A DNA stretch of 29,395 nt from Pseudomonadota bacterium (GCA_023430625.1 JAEZAA010000051.1:1-29395), one strand, 5' to 3'; counted from the stretch's first letter, positions 8,246 through 17,121 are shown. Numbers and translations: made by a program. The notes: generated from the sequence alone by a model not told the origin.

Positions 8246-9751
8246 TTAATCCTTTTGCGCCCGTCGGCGCGTATCCCGAGCCAGCAGACCGAGCACCGTG
8301 GCGATGACCAGAATCGGTACGGAGCCGGTGCGGGAGAAGAGTGTCTTGCCTTCGTGAGGCACGGCTTCTCCGGTTAGGACTTCCTGAGTGAACTGGCCAG
8401 ACACTTCGGTCAGCTGACCCTTTTCATCGATGATGGCGGAGATGCCATTGTTGGTGCCGCGCAACATGTAGCGGGCATTTTCCAAGGCGCGCATCTGGGC
8501 GATTTGCAGGTGCTGGTGCGGGCCGATAGAGGCGCCAAACCAGCTGTCGTTGCTGATGGTGATCAGCACGTCCGAATCCTGCGCATTGGCCGCGACAAAG
8601 TCCGGATACACCACTTCATAACAGATAAAGGGCATGGCGCGGGTGCTGTTGGCCTGCAGCAGAGACTGGTTTTCCGGACCGGGCGTGAAGCTGGACATGG
8701 GCAGGTTGAAGAAGTCGATCAGGCCGCGCAGCACTGATTCCAGCGGCACGAATTCGCCAAAGGGCACCAGCTTCTGCTTGTGATAGAGCCCTTGGCCGTT
8801 GCCCAGGGCGAGGATGCTGTTGTGCAGGTCATAGCCGTCGCCATTGGCATGGGGGATGGCCGAGGGAATGCCGGTAATGAGCGTGGTTCCTTGTTCCTTG
8901 GCCTCCTGGGACAGGGCCTCCAGCAGCGGGCGGGCCTGTTGCTGGAACATGGGGACGGCGGTTTCCGGCCAGAGCACCAGATCATAGCCCCAGTAAGGCT
9001 GGCTCAGTTCGCGGTAGGTGCGCACGATGTTCAGCTGCTCCCGCTCAAGCCATTTCAGCTCCTGCGCGATATTGCCCTGAACCAGCGCGACCCGCAGCGG
9101 TTCGCCGCTGGGTCTGCTCCATTGCTTGTCCTGCAGGAGGAAGCCGGCTCCCCATACTAGGAAGACGGCTGCCGCCGTTGCGACCTGGAGGACACGGCGG
9201 CTGTCGGCGGCAACCAGAATTGCGGTAGCCGTGAAGGCAGTGAGGTAACTCAGGCCATAGACGCCGATCACCGGTGCCCAGCCGGCCAGGGGCGTATCCA
9301 GGTGGGCATAGCCCAGGTAAAGCCAGGGAAAACCGGTAAAAATCCAGCCCCGCAGCCATTCCGTCAGAACCCAGAGGGCGGGAAACGACAGCAGCAGCCA
9401 GAAGCCGTCCCGGCGAAACAGGCGCGCCAGCAGCCAGCCTTGCAGGGCGGTAAAAAGCGCGAGCCCCGCGACAAAGATCAAGGTCAGAAACAGCGCCAAG
9501 GGCACCGGCGCATAGCCGTGCACGTGGATGCTGACATACACCCAGGAGACGCCGCTGCCAAACAGGCCGAGCCCGAACAGCCAGCCGGAGAGTGTGGCGG
9601 CGCGAGGTGTCTGCCGGCGCCAGATCAGCGCCATCAGGAACGCGCCGACGATGCCCAGCGGCCAGAGGAAGAAGGGCGCGAACGAAAGCGTAACCAGGAC
9701 GCCTGCGATCAGTGGCGTCAGCCACTGCAGGGCAACGACGGATTTTTGCAT
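8246..9751 (-). CDS. lnt: Apolipoprotein N-acyltransferase
   Basis: This 501-residue inner-membrane enzyme transfers a third acyl chain from phospholipid to the N-terminal Cys of lipoproteins. Several membrane helices in the first 200 residues are followed by a periplasmic nitrilase-like domain (about 218-475) and a last hydrophobic helix. Residues matching the E. coli catalytic set are visible: Glu263 in WPETAVP, Lys325 and Glu333 in YHKQKLVPFGE, and Cys377 in FICYEV. The length matches the family (about 510). It starts five bases after corC and is the last gene of miaB-phoH-ybeY-corC-lnt, the order known from Pseudomonas and E. coli. It would mature LptE at 1108 among others. Confidence 0.96.
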   Translation of the reverse strand: MQKSVVALQWLTPLIAGVLVTLSFAPFFLWPLGIVGAFLMALIWRRQTPRAATLSGWLFGLGLFGSGVSWVYVSIHVHGYAPVPLALFLTLIFVAGLALFTALQGWLLARLFRRDGFWLLLSFPALWVLTEWLRGWIFTGFPWLYLGYAHLDTPLAGWAPVIGVYGLSYLTAFTATAILVAADSRRVLQVATAAAVFLVWGAGFLLQDKQWSRPSGEPLRVALVQGNIAQELKWLEREQLNIVRTYRELSQPYWGYDLVLWPETAVPMFQQQARPLLEALSQEAKEQGTTLITGIPSAIPHANGDGYDLHNSILALGNGQGLYHKQKLVPFGEFVPLESVLRGLIDFFNLPMSSFTPGPENQSLLQANSTRAMPFICYEVVYPDFVAANAQDSDVLITISNDSWFGASIGPHQHLQIAQMRALENARYMLRGTNNGISAIIDEKGQLTEVSGQFTQEVLTGEAVPHEGKTLFSRTGSVPILVIATVLGLLARDTRRRAQKD

Positions 9752-9756
9752 AGGGA

Positions 9757-10620
9757 TTAGTTAGCCGTGGCTCGATTCACTTGCAGCAGGCGTACCTGAC
9801 GGTTGTCGGCGTTGAGGACCTTGAAGCGGAAGCCTCCGAAGGAGACCGCTTCACCGCGCCGTGGCAGGCGACCGAACCGCTTGAGCACCAGGCCGCCCAC
9901 GGTGTCGAACTCCGAATCATCGAGGTCCGAGCCAAAATGCTCGTTGAACTCTTCGATCGGCGTCAGTGCCTTGACCACGAATTCGTCGGTTCCCCGGGAC
10001 TTGATCATGCTTTCGTCGTCGAAATCGTGCTCGTCCTCGATTTCGCCAACGATCTGCTCCAACACGTCTTCAATGGTGATCAAACCGGCCACGCCGCCGT
10101 ATTCGTCCACCACGATGGCCATGTGGTTGCGGGTACTGCGGAACTCCTTCAACAACTGGTTGAGGCGCTTGCTTTCCGGCACGAAGGTCGCCGGGCGCAG
10201 GATATCGATCACTTTTTCCTTGGTGAGACTTCCGTTGAGGGTAAAGTTCAGGAGGTCTTTGGCCAGCAGGATACCAATCACATCGTCCGGATCCTCATCA
10301 ATCACCGGGAAGCGGGAGTGGGCGGATTCGATGATCTTGGCGATGAATTCGGCGGGGCTTTCGGCCAGGTCGATCGTCACGATCTGGGCGCGCGGGATCA
10401 TGATTTCGCGCACCTGCATGTCGGTGACCTGCATGGCGCCCTCGATCAGGCTCATGGCGTCGGAATCGATGGTGCCACGCCGTTCGGCGGCCCGGACGAT
10501 TTCGAGCAGGTCTTCCTTACTTTGGGGTTCACCGGAGAAAGCTTGAGACAACTTTTCGAGCCAGGTTTGGCGACTCTGGCTGGAATTCGAAGGGTCGTCA
10601 CTCATTGGGGGTTCCGTCAT
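9757..10620 (-). CDS. corC: CorC/YbeX-type CBS-domain protein
   Basis: The 287-residue cytoplasmic protein has a helical N-terminus, a CBS pair (about 70-195; MIPRAQIVTID and VVDEYGGVAGLITIEDVLEQIVGEIEDEHD) and the C-terminal CorC_HlyC domain (about 205-285; FDTVGGLVLKRFGRLP). The family is linked to magnesium/cobalt efflux in Salmonella and, as YbeX in E. coli, to ribosome maturation; which applies here cannot be decided from sequence. The first ATG (10618-10620) overlaps the ybeY stop as ATGA and lies close to GAGG; an internal ATG at 10603-10605 preceded by GGA is an alternative, giving 282 residues. It sits between ybeY and lnt, as in related bacteria. Confidence 0.93.
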   Translation of the reverse strand: MTEPPMSDDPSNSSQSRQTWLEKLSQAFSGEPQSKEDLLEIVRAAERRGTIDSDAMSLIEGAMQVTDMQVREIMIPRAQIVTIDLAESPAEFIAKIIESAHSRFPVIDEDPDDVIGILLAKDLLNFTLNGSLTKEKVIDILRPATFVPESKRLNQLLKEFRSTRNHMAIVVDEYGGVAGLITIEDVLEQIVGEIEDEHDFDDESMIKSRGTDEFVVKALTPIEEFNEHFGSDLDDSEFDTVGGLVLKRFGRLPRRGEAVSFGGFRFKVLNADNRQVRLLQVNRATAN

Positions 10621-11075
10621 TCATCCTCATAGGGGGCTGGGAAGCCGAGTTGGAGCATCAGTTGGGTCTCCAAAGATTCCATAATCTCGGCGTCATTGTC
10701 GAGAATATGATCAAATCCTTGGAGGTGGAGCATACCATGGATCACCATATGCGCCCAGTGAGCCGCCAGGGTCTTGCCCTGTTCGGCAGCCTCCCGGGCG
10801 ACCACGGGCGCGCAGATCACCAGATCGCCCAGGGGGCGTTCCGGCAGTTCCACGTCCGGTGGTAAATCAAATTCGAACGACAGCACATTGGTCGGTCCCT
10901 GCTTGCCACGATAGGCCTGATTCAGGTCGGCACATTCGGGTTCGTCGACGATGCGCAGGGTCACCTCGGCGGGGCTGTCGGTCTCGCGCAGGGCGATGCT
11001 GGCCCAGCGCTGCAGATCGGACTCGGCAGGCAGGTCCTTGGCGTCGGAGGCAATTTGCAGATCCAGGGTCAGCAT
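10617..11075 (-). CDS. ybeY: Endoribonuclease YbeY (rRNA maturation factor)
   Basis: This metal-dependent RNase is involved in 16S rRNA 3' processing and ribosome quality control. The zinc-binding signature HGxLHLxGxDH is present as HGMLHLQGFDH near residue 113, and the upstream NVLSFEFD segment is typical. From the ATG at 11073-11075 the protein has 152 residues, and AGGA lies seven bases upstream; a GTG directly before it would add one residue. The gene begins four bases after the phoH stop and overlaps corC by four bases, so the cluster is translationally coupled. Confidence 0.95.
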   Translation of the reverse strand: MLTLDLQIASDAKDLPAESDLQRWASIALRETDSPAEVTLRIVDEPECADLNQAYRGKQGPTNVLSFEFDLPPDVELPERPLGDLVICAPVVAREAAEQGKTLAAHWAHMVIHGMLHLQGFDHILDNDAEIMESLETQLMLQLGFPAPYEDE

Positions 11076-11078
11076 CAC

Positions 11079-12077
11079 TTAGTCCTGACCCTTGCTCTTG
11101 TTCTGGTTGGCGCCTTCATGATGGTCATAGGCCTCAACAATGCGTTGTACCAGCGGATGGCGTACCACGTCCTTGCTCAGGAACTGGGTGAAGCCAATGC
11201 CCTTGACGCCGTTCAGCACCTGCATGGCATGGATCAGGCCGGAGTTGGTGCCGCGTGGCAGGTCCACCTGGGTGATGTCGCCGGTAATCACCGCGGTTGA
11301 GCCGAAGCCGATCCGGGTCAGGAACATCTTCATCTGCTCGCGGGTCGTGTTCTGGCTTTCATCGAGAATAATGAACGCATTGTTGAGCGTGCGTCCACGC
11401 ATGAAGGCCAGTGGCGCGATCTCGATCACGTTGCGCTCGATCAGGCGGGTGACCTGATCGAAACCAAGCATTTCATACAAGGCGTCATATAGGGGGCGCA
11501 GGTAAGGGTCGACCTTCTGGCTCAGATCGCCAGGCAGAAAACCCAGTTTCTCGCCGGCTTCCACCGCCGGGCGCACCAGCAAAATGCGTTTCACTTCCTC
11601 GTTCTGCAGGGCCTGCACGGCGCAGGCAACCGCCAGATAGGTCTTGCCCGTTCCCGCCGGTCCGATCCCGAAGTTGATATCGTGAGTCCCGATGGTGCGA
11701 ACATAGTTGATCTGGTTGCCGCCCCGGGGCCGCACGTGCAGACGTGGGGTGCGGATCACCAGGATCTCGGAGGAATCCACCGTCTCGTCGCCATCCTCGA
11801 TCGCTTCGATTCCGGATTCCTGAATGAACAGGTGGATCAGTTCGCGGGAGATATCTGGGTTCGCCTCGGTCTCGCGATACAGGTGCTTGATGATCTCGGC
11901 GGCGGCCTGCGTCCGACGGGGCTCGCCCTGGATGCGAAAGCTGTTGCCGTGGTAGCTGATGTGCACCTGCAGGCGCTTTTCCAGCAGGCGATAGTTTTCG
12001 TCGAACTGGCCACCCAGGGCGGACAGGCGCGTGGCATCGGCCGGTTCAAGATGAAATTGCTGTGGTTTGTCGGTCAA
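11079..12077 (-). CDS. phoH: PhoH-family ATPase (YbeZ)
   Basis: This 332-residue PhoH/YbeZ ATPase is a partner of YbeY in rRNA maturation in several bacteria. Walker A is GPAGTGKT (139-146), and Walker B is represented by FIILDESQNTT. The N-terminal 110 residues form the KH-like extension of YbeZ proteins. The family start region (FHLEPADATRLSALGGQFD) fixes the N-terminus, and the only suitable codon is a TTG at 12075-12077 preceded by AGAGAAG; no ATG occurs in frame nearby. A GTG at 12129-12131 would add 18 residues and is less likely. It is separated from miaB by 169 bases holding two inverted repeats. Confidence 0.94.
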   Translation of the reverse strand: MTDKPQQFHLEPADATRLSALGGQFDENYRLLEKRLQVHISYHGNSFRIQGEPRRTQAAAEIIKHLYRETEANPDISRELIHLFIQESGIEAIEDGDETVDSSEILVIRTPRLHVRPRGGNQINYVRTIGTHDINFGIGPAGTGKTYLAVACAVQALQNEEVKRILLVRPAVEAGEKLGFLPGDLSQKVDPYLRPLYDALYEMLGFDQVTRLIERNVIEIAPLAFMRGRTLNNAFIILDESQNTTREQMKMFLTRIGFGSTAVITGDITQVDLPRGTNSGLIHAMQVLNGVKGIGFTQFLSKDVVRHPLVQRIVEAYDHHEGANQNKSKGQD

Positions 12078-12134
12078 GAAATCTTCTCTCGTAGCGCAGG
12101 CTCGCGTCGCGCTGAATGTTGGGTTATGGACACC

Positions 12135-12162
12135 GCGTACGGCTTCTTTTCATATCGTACGC
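12135..12162. promoter_or_regulatory. Inverted repeat upstream of phoH
   Basis: GCGTACG (12135-12141) and CGTACGC (12156-12162) form a 7-bp inverted repeat with a 14-base spacer, 58-85 bases before the phoH start. The spacing puts the half-site centres 21 bases apart, two helical turns, as for a dimeric DNA-binding protein. No regulator is implied by the sequence. Confidence 0.3.
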
Positions 12163-12188
12163 TTGGGTCCGTTGTGCTACTAACCCAT

Positions 12189-12211
12189 GCCGGCAGCCTC
12201 TGACTGCCGGC
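12189..12211 (-). terminator. Hairpin between miaB and phoH
   Basis: GCCGGCAG and CTGCCGGC form a perfect 8-bp stem with a 7-base loop, 36 bases after the miaB stop. The T-run (complement of 12241-12246) lies between the stop and the hairpin, not after it, so factor-independent termination is not clear. It could attenuate read-through from miaB into phoH. Confidence 0.35.
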
Positions 12212-12246
12212 GGTCTGTGACGAAAATGGGGGCTGCCGGGAAAAAA

Positions 12247-13587
12247 TCAATAGCGTGCGCTGTCGATCCATTCGCCTCGCAGGGAATTGGCATAGGCCGT
12301 GGTGATGCGGACATCGACAAAATGCCCCACTACGCTGGGGTCATCGGTCTTGAAGTGGACGATCCGGTTGTTCTCGGTCCGGCCCTGGTACTCAGACGGG
12401 TCTTTCTTGGAGGGACCTTCCACCAGGATGCGCTGGACCGTGTTCACCATGCGACGGCTGATCTGCTGTGCGCTTTGGGTGATGCGGTCTTGCAGGATCG
12501 CCAGGCGCTGCTTCTTGGTTTCTTCCGGCACATCGTCCGGCAGATCAGACGCTGGGGTGCCAGGCCGGCGGCTGTAGATAAAGCTGAAGGAGTGGTCGAA
12601 CTCCATCTCGTGAATGAGCTTCATGGTCTGCTCAAAATCGAAATCGCTTTCACCGGGGAAACCGATGATGAAGTCCGACGACAGGCTCAGGTCCGGGCGC
12701 AGTTTGCGCAGGCGGCGGATCTTGCTCTTGTATTCCAGCACCATGTGGCCGCGCTTCATCAGCGCCAGGATACGGTCGGAGCCGCTCTGTACGGGCAGGT
12801 GCAGGTGGCTGACCAGCTCCGGCACCTGGCCATAGACATCGATCAGGCGATCACTGAATTCCACCGGGTGTGAGGTGGTGAAGCGGATGCGGTCGATGCC
12901 TTTGATGGCGGCGATGTAGGTGATGAGTTCCGCCAGGTCGGCGGTGTCACCGTCATGCATTTCGCCCCGGTAGGCGTTGACGTTCTGGCCCAGCAGGTTC
13001 ACTTCGCGCACGCCTTTGGAGGCCAGGTGTGCTACTTCGGCGATCACGTCGTCGAACGGACGGCTGACTTCCTCGCCACGGGTATAGGGTACGACACAGA
13101 AGGTGCAGTACTTGCTGCAGCCTTCCATGATGGACACAAAGGCGGTGGGGCCATCGACACTGGGCGGTGGCAGGCTGTCGAATTTTTCGATCTCGGGGAA
13201 GCTGATGTCCACCATGGGAACCTTCAGATCCTTCGCGGCATCCACCATTTCCGGCAGGCGGTGCAGGGTCTGGGGGCCGAACACCAGGTCGACGTAGGGC
13301 GCGCGCTCACGGATGGCGGCCCCTTCCTGGCTGGCCACACAGCCGCCGACACCAATGACCAAATCTGGCTTTTTCTGCTTGAGTTTTTTCCAACGCCCCA
13401 GCTGATGGAAGACTTTATCCTGCGCTTTCTCGCGGATGGAGCAGGTGTTGAGCAGCAGAATATCCGCTTCGTCGGCGTTTTCCGTCAGTTCCACCTGATG
13501 GCTCTCACCCAGCAGGTCGGCCATGCGCGCCGAGTCATACTCGTTCATCTGGCAGCCGTGGGTTTTGATGAAAAGCTTTTTCGCCAT
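12247..13587 (-). CDS. miaB: tRNA-2-methylthio-N6-dimethylallyladenosine synthase MiaB
   Basis: This radical-SAM methylthiotransferase adds a 2-methylthio group to i6A37 of tRNAs. The N-terminal domain carries cluster cysteines in THGCQMNEYDS (Cys12) and LLNTCSIREKA and a further Cys in GGCVA. The radical-SAM motif CSKYCTFC follows near residue 154, with PYTRGEEVSR, and a TRAM domain forms the C-terminus. It has 446 residues from the ATG at 13585-13587. The in-frame TTG at 13597-13599 would add four residues with no better ribosome-binding site. The paralogue rimO lies at 26186. It heads miaB-phoH-ybeY-corC-lnt. Confidence 0.96.
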   Translation of the reverse strand: MAKKLFIKTHGCQMNEYDSARMADLLGESHQVELTENADEADILLLNTCSIREKAQDKVFHQLGRWKKLKQKKPDLVIGVGGCVASQEGAAIRERAPYVDLVFGPQTLHRLPEMVDAAKDLKVPMVDISFPEIEKFDSLPPPSVDGPTAFVSIMEGCSKYCTFCVVPYTRGEEVSRPFDDVIAEVAHLASKGVREVNLLGQNVNAYRGEMHDGDTADLAELITYIAAIKGIDRIRFTTSHPVEFSDRLIDVYGQVPELVSHLHLPVQSGSDRILALMKRGHMVLEYKSKIRRLRKLRPDLSLSSDFIIGFPGESDFDFEQTMKLIHEMEFDHSFSFIYSRRPGTPASDLPDDVPEETKKQRLAILQDRITQSAQQISRRMVNTVQRILVEGPSKKDPSEYQGRTENNRIVHFKTDDPSVVGHFVDVRITTAYANSLRGEWIDSARY

Positions 13588-13636
13588 GAGGTACACCAAT
13601 GTCGGGAGGGGTTGGAGCGGTCAAATCAGGCGGCAG

Positions 13637-13642
13637 ATTATA
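13637..13642 (-). promoter_or_regulatory. Candidate -10 box for miaB
   Basis: On the minus strand the hexamer is a perfect TATAAT in the context GGTTTATAATCTGCCG, 50 bases before the miaB start. No convincing -35 lies 16-18 bases upstream (the region is C/G-rich), so it may depend on an activator or a non-sigma70 contact. Confidence 0.45.
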
Positions 13643-13686
13643 AACCGAACAGGCCGGGCAGGGGTAGCGGGACCTGAAGTTCGAAC

Positions 13687-14736
13687 CTAGAACTCGGGTG
13701 GGCGCTTGAACTCGAACAGCCAGGTATCCGTAGAGTCGGGCTCGGCGACAAGAGAGCGGCCATTGTTGTCGATGATGATGAAAATTCGCTCGCCCTGTAT
13801 GAGTAGCCCTTCGGCCTGACCATGGCGCACCTTGGCATGGGCAAAGCGGGGGTTGTGCTCGGTCGTGCGAAAGCGCACGCACTGTTCGATGCGAAAATCG
13901 CTCGGATTGCGACGACACACCCGGGAGAGATAGCGTTCCAGGGTATAGAGTCTGTCCCCGTCGCGGCTCAGGCCGCTGAGGTCGTCGGCGCGGAAGGTGG
14001 CGGGTGTCTTGTCCTCCGAGAGCACCACCACCTGGAGCGGGTTACAGAGTGCGCCGTCTATCTGGCAGCGGATCAGGCCGACAGGCCGGCTTTCCGCCGC
14101 CAACAGGAGCTGATTGCCCGGTAGCCACTGCACGCCTTCGATGCCGGTATTTTCGCCCATGAGAAGTTTGTGATGCTGGATTGCTTCGTGGGGGGCAAGC
14201 GTGATCCATTCGGAATCACCCTGTAGCGGCACCTTGAGCACCGCAGAGAAGGATTCACTGGCGAGATAAAGGTTGTGCTTGTCGTCGCAGGTGATGCCTT
14301 CCCAGTCGTATTGTTTATGGAAAACCGTGAGGATCATCTGGCGCAGAATCGCCACCGGCGAGTGCAGCGGTGGCGGTTCCGGGATTCGTTCCAGTTCTAG
14401 ATAACGCCGCAGCGGCTGTTCGGGATTTTCCAGGTCGAGCGCTTGGATTTCCAGGTCATGGCGGTCGGACAGGGTCAGCAGACGACCCCGGCACCAGGTC
14501 AGGCCGGAGGGCTGAAAGTTGCCGGGCCATTGCAGGCGATGGGCCTGAACCAGCTCCAGCTGCTGTTCCGTTGGGCGTCGCGGAACTGGCTTCGGACCGG
14601 CGTTTGCCTCTGCTTGAATAGGCGCAGCCTCGTCAGCCACCAGAGTGTCAGCCAACAGAGTGCCGACGAGACCGGTCGTCCAAAGGATGCTGACGAGAAG
14701 GAGCCTAAGGACGTAGGCGAGCGCCCGGTATGCCAT
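13687..14736 (-). CDS. Exported beta-propeller protein (phytase-like esterase family)
   Basis: The 349-residue protein has an N-terminal hydrophobic segment (about residues 8-29) serving as signal peptide or anchor, then a Pro/Ala-rich linker. The body holds at least four spaced repeats of one pattern: an acidic-Gly turn, then a strand ending in Glu or Asp (DWEGITCDDKHNLYLASE; TGIEGVQWLPGNQLLLAAE; DLSGLSRDGDRLYTLER; QAEGLLIQGERIFIIID). This is the arrangement of propellers in the 'esterase-like activity of phytase' and SdiA-regulated families; catalytic activity is not shown. Four Cys residues may form disulfides. The ATG at 14734-14736 shares its A with the ndpA stop (TGATG), so the two are coupled; a TTG one codon earlier is possible. 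Confidence 0.65.
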   Translation of the reverse strand: MAYRALAYVLRLLLVSILWTTGLVGTLLADTLVADEAAPIQAEANAGPKPVPRRPTEQQLELVQAHRLQWPGNFQPSGLTWCRGRLLTLSDRHDLEIQALDLENPEQPLRRYLELERIPEPPPLHSPVAILRQMILTVFHKQYDWEGITCDDKHNLYLASESFSAVLKVPLQGDSEWITLAPHEAIQHHKLLMGENTGIEGVQWLPGNQLLLAAESRPVGLIRCQIDGALCNPLQVVVLSEDKTPATFRADDLSGLSRDGDRLYTLERYLSRVCRRNPSDFRIEQCVRFRTTEHNPRFAHAKVRHGQAEGLLIQGERIFIIIDNNGRSLVAEPDSTDTWLFEFKRPPEF

Positions 14737-15755
14737 CAAGCCTCGCCTTGGTCCTGCTTGAGATAGCGGGCCAGCTGCTGGCGGAGGGAAGCGGGCAGCT
14801 CTCGGATCGTGAGTGATCCGCTGGCAGGGTCGTAGATCACCGTCTGGTCGATGGCGTCAGAGGAGAATGAAAGGCTGACGCCTTTGACCTTGCCGCTGAA
14901 CTTGACCAGCGACTTCAACCGGCGACGGTCGGGGCGAATCTCCGTACCCAGCGGTTGCTCCTGGCTGCGGGCAAAGCCAGCGAAGGCTTCGGGATGGTCT
15001 TCATCGATCACCCGGGACAGTTTCTCCAGTTCCACCGGCTCGCCGAAGCGTTCCTGTTCCACGCAATAGTCATAGACCTTCTTGCGGTACTGGGGCGCCT
15101 CTTCCTGGGGCAGTTTGCTGGCGTATTCCTCCACCGCCTGCAGGAAAGTGCTGGTTTCCTGCTTGGTGTCCACGGCGCTCTCAAAGCCCAGGGCGCCCAG
15201 CACAATTTCGGCCCGTTCCCGGGCACCAGGGCCGGTCAGGGCGGTGAAATAGCTGTCGGTGCGGTGCTTGCCTTTCCAGGCATCCAGTTCAATGCGTGCT
15301 GCCACATCCAGCCGGGTCGGGTCCAGATGCTCCACCAGGGTCAGTTCAAGATCCTTGGTGAGCTGGAAGCTGGACTGGCCGGGAATCAGGGCAAAAAACA
15401 GGTCCTGGCCTTCGGGGCGTTGATCCAGCGCCAGCAGGATGGAGCCATCGAGATTGACCGGCGCCTGTTGCAAGGCCTGCTGGATGTGCTCCACCAGCAG
15501 GTGGGAGAACTTGGCGAAGGAGATCTTTTCATCCAGGAACTCCTGCAGCCAGCGGCTGACCGGGAAGCTCGCGTAGTCTTCCTGAAAACGCCCATAGCCC
15601 TTGCCGGCCTTGCCGTTGAAGGTACGGCGCAGCGCGTTATAGAGGGATTCGGCGTCGGCGCCGACCGGATGGATATCGGGACGCTTGGTCAGGCTGACGT
15701 CGCCGTCTTCCTGCCACTTCTCAATGCGATGAAATATCAGATGTTGTAGTGCCAT
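14736..15755 (-). CDS. ndpA: Nucleoid-associated protein NdpA/YejK
   Basis: This 339-residue, acidic and soluble protein matches the 37-kDa nucleoid-associated family (YejK in E. coli), found on chromosomal DNA and reported to interact with topoisomerases. Family traits are the start MALQHLIFHRIEK, the FxxDYASFPVSRWLQEFL segment (about 60-75), the central LGALGF region, and the basic stretch RPDRRRLKSLVKFSGKVKGVSLSFS near residue 280. Length matches the family (about 335). No strong ribosome-binding site precedes the ATG at 15753-15755. Coupling to an exported propeller gene through TGATG is an unusual pairing. Confidence 0.92.
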   Translation of the reverse strand: MALQHLIFHRIEKWQEDGDVSLTKRPDIHPVGADAESLYNALRRTFNGKAGKGYGRFQEDYASFPVSRWLQEFLDEKISFAKFSHLLVEHIQQALQQAPVNLDGSILLALDQRPEGQDLFFALIPGQSSFQLTKDLELTLVEHLDPTRLDVAARIELDAWKGKHRTDSYFTALTGPGARERAEIVLGALGFESAVDTKQETSTFLQAVEEYASKLPQEEAPQYRKKVYDYCVEQERFGEPVELEKLSRVIDEDHPEAFAGFARSQEQPLGTEIRPDRRRLKSLVKFSGKVKGVSLSFSSDAIDQTVIYDPASGSLTIRELPASLRQQLARYLKQDQGEA

Positions 15756-15961
15756 GTGCAGCCGAACAGTAAAACCAATGGATGCCTGCAGGCAGTTGCG
15801 AAACGATGGGCCGGGCAGGCGGAACTGCGCTGACGGTAACGGATTGGTCTGCGTGACGCAATGCCCAGTCCGGTGAATTTTGCGTAGGGTCGGCCGGCAA
15901 CGCCGTGCTAGGTTTGATGGACAACGGATTGTTCCAAGAACAAAAAAGAGATAACACCTTT

Positions 15962-17086
15962 ATGGATATTCAATCGTTCCAGGCGCCCCGGCGCCTGCTG
16001 ATGGGGCCGGGGCCGTCGGACGTGCCGGAGCGGGTGCGGGCAGCCATGGCACAGCCCACCATCGGTCATCTGGATCCTGCCTTTATCCGCCTGATGGATG
16101 AGATCAAGGTCATGCTGCAGGCCAGCCTGCAAACCAGCAATGCCCTGACGTTACCACTCTCGGCGCCAGCGTCCGCCGGTATGGAGGCCGCGCTGGCCAA
16201 CCTGCTGGAGCGGGGCGACAAGGTTGTGGTCTGTATCAACGGCGTGTTCGGCCAGCGCATGCTGGCCAACGTGCAGCGCATGGGTTGTGAGGCGGTCGTG
16301 GTGGAGTGTCCTTGGGGGCAGCCGGTGGATCCGGAGGCGGTCGAGGCGGCGTTGCGGGTACATCCGGACACCAAGGTGCTGGCATTCGTGCATGCCGAAA
16401 CCTCCACCGGTGCCGTCAGCGATGCAGCGGCCTTGTGCCGGCTGGCGCGCGAGCATGGCTGCCTGAGTGTCATGGATGCGGTGACCTCCTGGGCTGGCAT
16501 GCCGCTGATGGTGGATCAATGGGGTGTGGACGCGGTGTACAGCGGCACCCAAAAGTGCCTGTCCTGTGTACCGGGGCTGTCACCGATCAGTTTCAGCCCC
16601 CGCGCGCAGGAGCGGATTTTGTCGCGCGCAACACCGGTGCAAAGCTGGTTTCTCGATATGCAACTGGTGATGGGCTATTGGCAGGCGGGCGAGCAGCGGG
16701 TCTATCACCATACCGCGCCCATCAACGCCCTTTATGCCCTGCACGAATCTCTGGTCATGCTGCATGAAGAGGGGCTTGAGCAGGCCTGGGCACGGCACCA
16801 GACTCAGCACGAGCGCTTGCGGGATGGCCTGGAAGCAGCGGGATTTGAGTTCGCGGTGGCACCAGAGCATCGGTTGCCCATGCTGAATGCAGTGCGAATA
16901 CCCGAGGGTGTGGATGATTTAGCGGTGCGCCAGCGTCTGTTGCAGGAGCATGGCCTGGAAATCGGGGCCGGACTCGGGCCGATGAAGGGTAAGATCTGGC
17001 GAATTGGCCTGATGGGGGCCAGTTGCCGGGCGGATTATGTGGATCTGTGTGTGGAGTTGTTGCGGAAATATGCGGTGGCAAGGTAG
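15962..17086 (+). CDS. Class V aminotransferase, alanine-glyoxylate/serine-pyruvate type
   Basis: This PLP-dependent fold-type I enzyme probably transfers amino groups between alanine or serine and glyoxylate or a related keto acid. The N-terminal MGPGPSDVPERV signature, GVFGQRM, the VHAETSTG segment and the SGTQKCL motif with the Schiff-base Lys198 are visible; YHHTAPINALYAL and the C-terminal RIGLMGASC are also typical. It has 374 residues from the ATG at 15962, where the family signature begins; an open stretch back to 15905 adds unlike residues. The AAGAGA upstream is a weak ribosome-binding site at long spacing. The precise substrate cannot be fixed. It is convergent with cysN across a palindromic repeat. 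Confidence 0.88.
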   Translation: MDIQSFQAPRRLLMGPGPSDVPERVRAAMAQPTIGHLDPAFIRLMDEIKVMLQASLQTSNALTLPLSAPASAGMEAALANLLERGDKVVVCINGVFGQRMLANVQRMGCEAVVVECPWGQPVDPEAVEAALRVHPDTKVLAFVHAETSTGAVSDAAALCRLAREHGCLSVMDAVTSWAGMPLMVDQWGVDAVYSGTQKCLSCVPGLSPISFSPRAQERILSRATPVQSWFLDMQLVMGYWQAGEQRVYHHTAPINALYALHESLVMLHEEGLEQAWARHQTQHERLRDGLEAAGFEFAVAPEHRLPMLNAVRIPEGVDDLAVRQRLLQEHGLEIGAGLGPMKGKIWRIGLMGASCRADYVDLCVELLRKYAVAR

Positions 17087-17121
17087 GAGGCGGCCCCACC
17101 TCTCAGGTTGCCGTATTTGTT

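Noticed and set aside
9781..10632. Long plus-strand frame of 283 residues opposite corC
   Set aside because: It is the antisense shadow of the strongly supported corC and resembles no protein family. The same holds for long antisense frames at 434-1138, 3511-4458, 17358-18407 and 24058-25002.
13660..13690. T-arm-like GGTTCGAA on the minus strand downstream of the propeller gene
   Set aside because: No acceptor, D or anticodon arm of a tRNA can be built around it.
15783..15794. Perfect 12-base palindrome TGCCTGCAGGCA between ndpA and the aminotransferase
   Set aside because: Short and single; at this GC content a chance match is plausible, and no promoter lies beside it.
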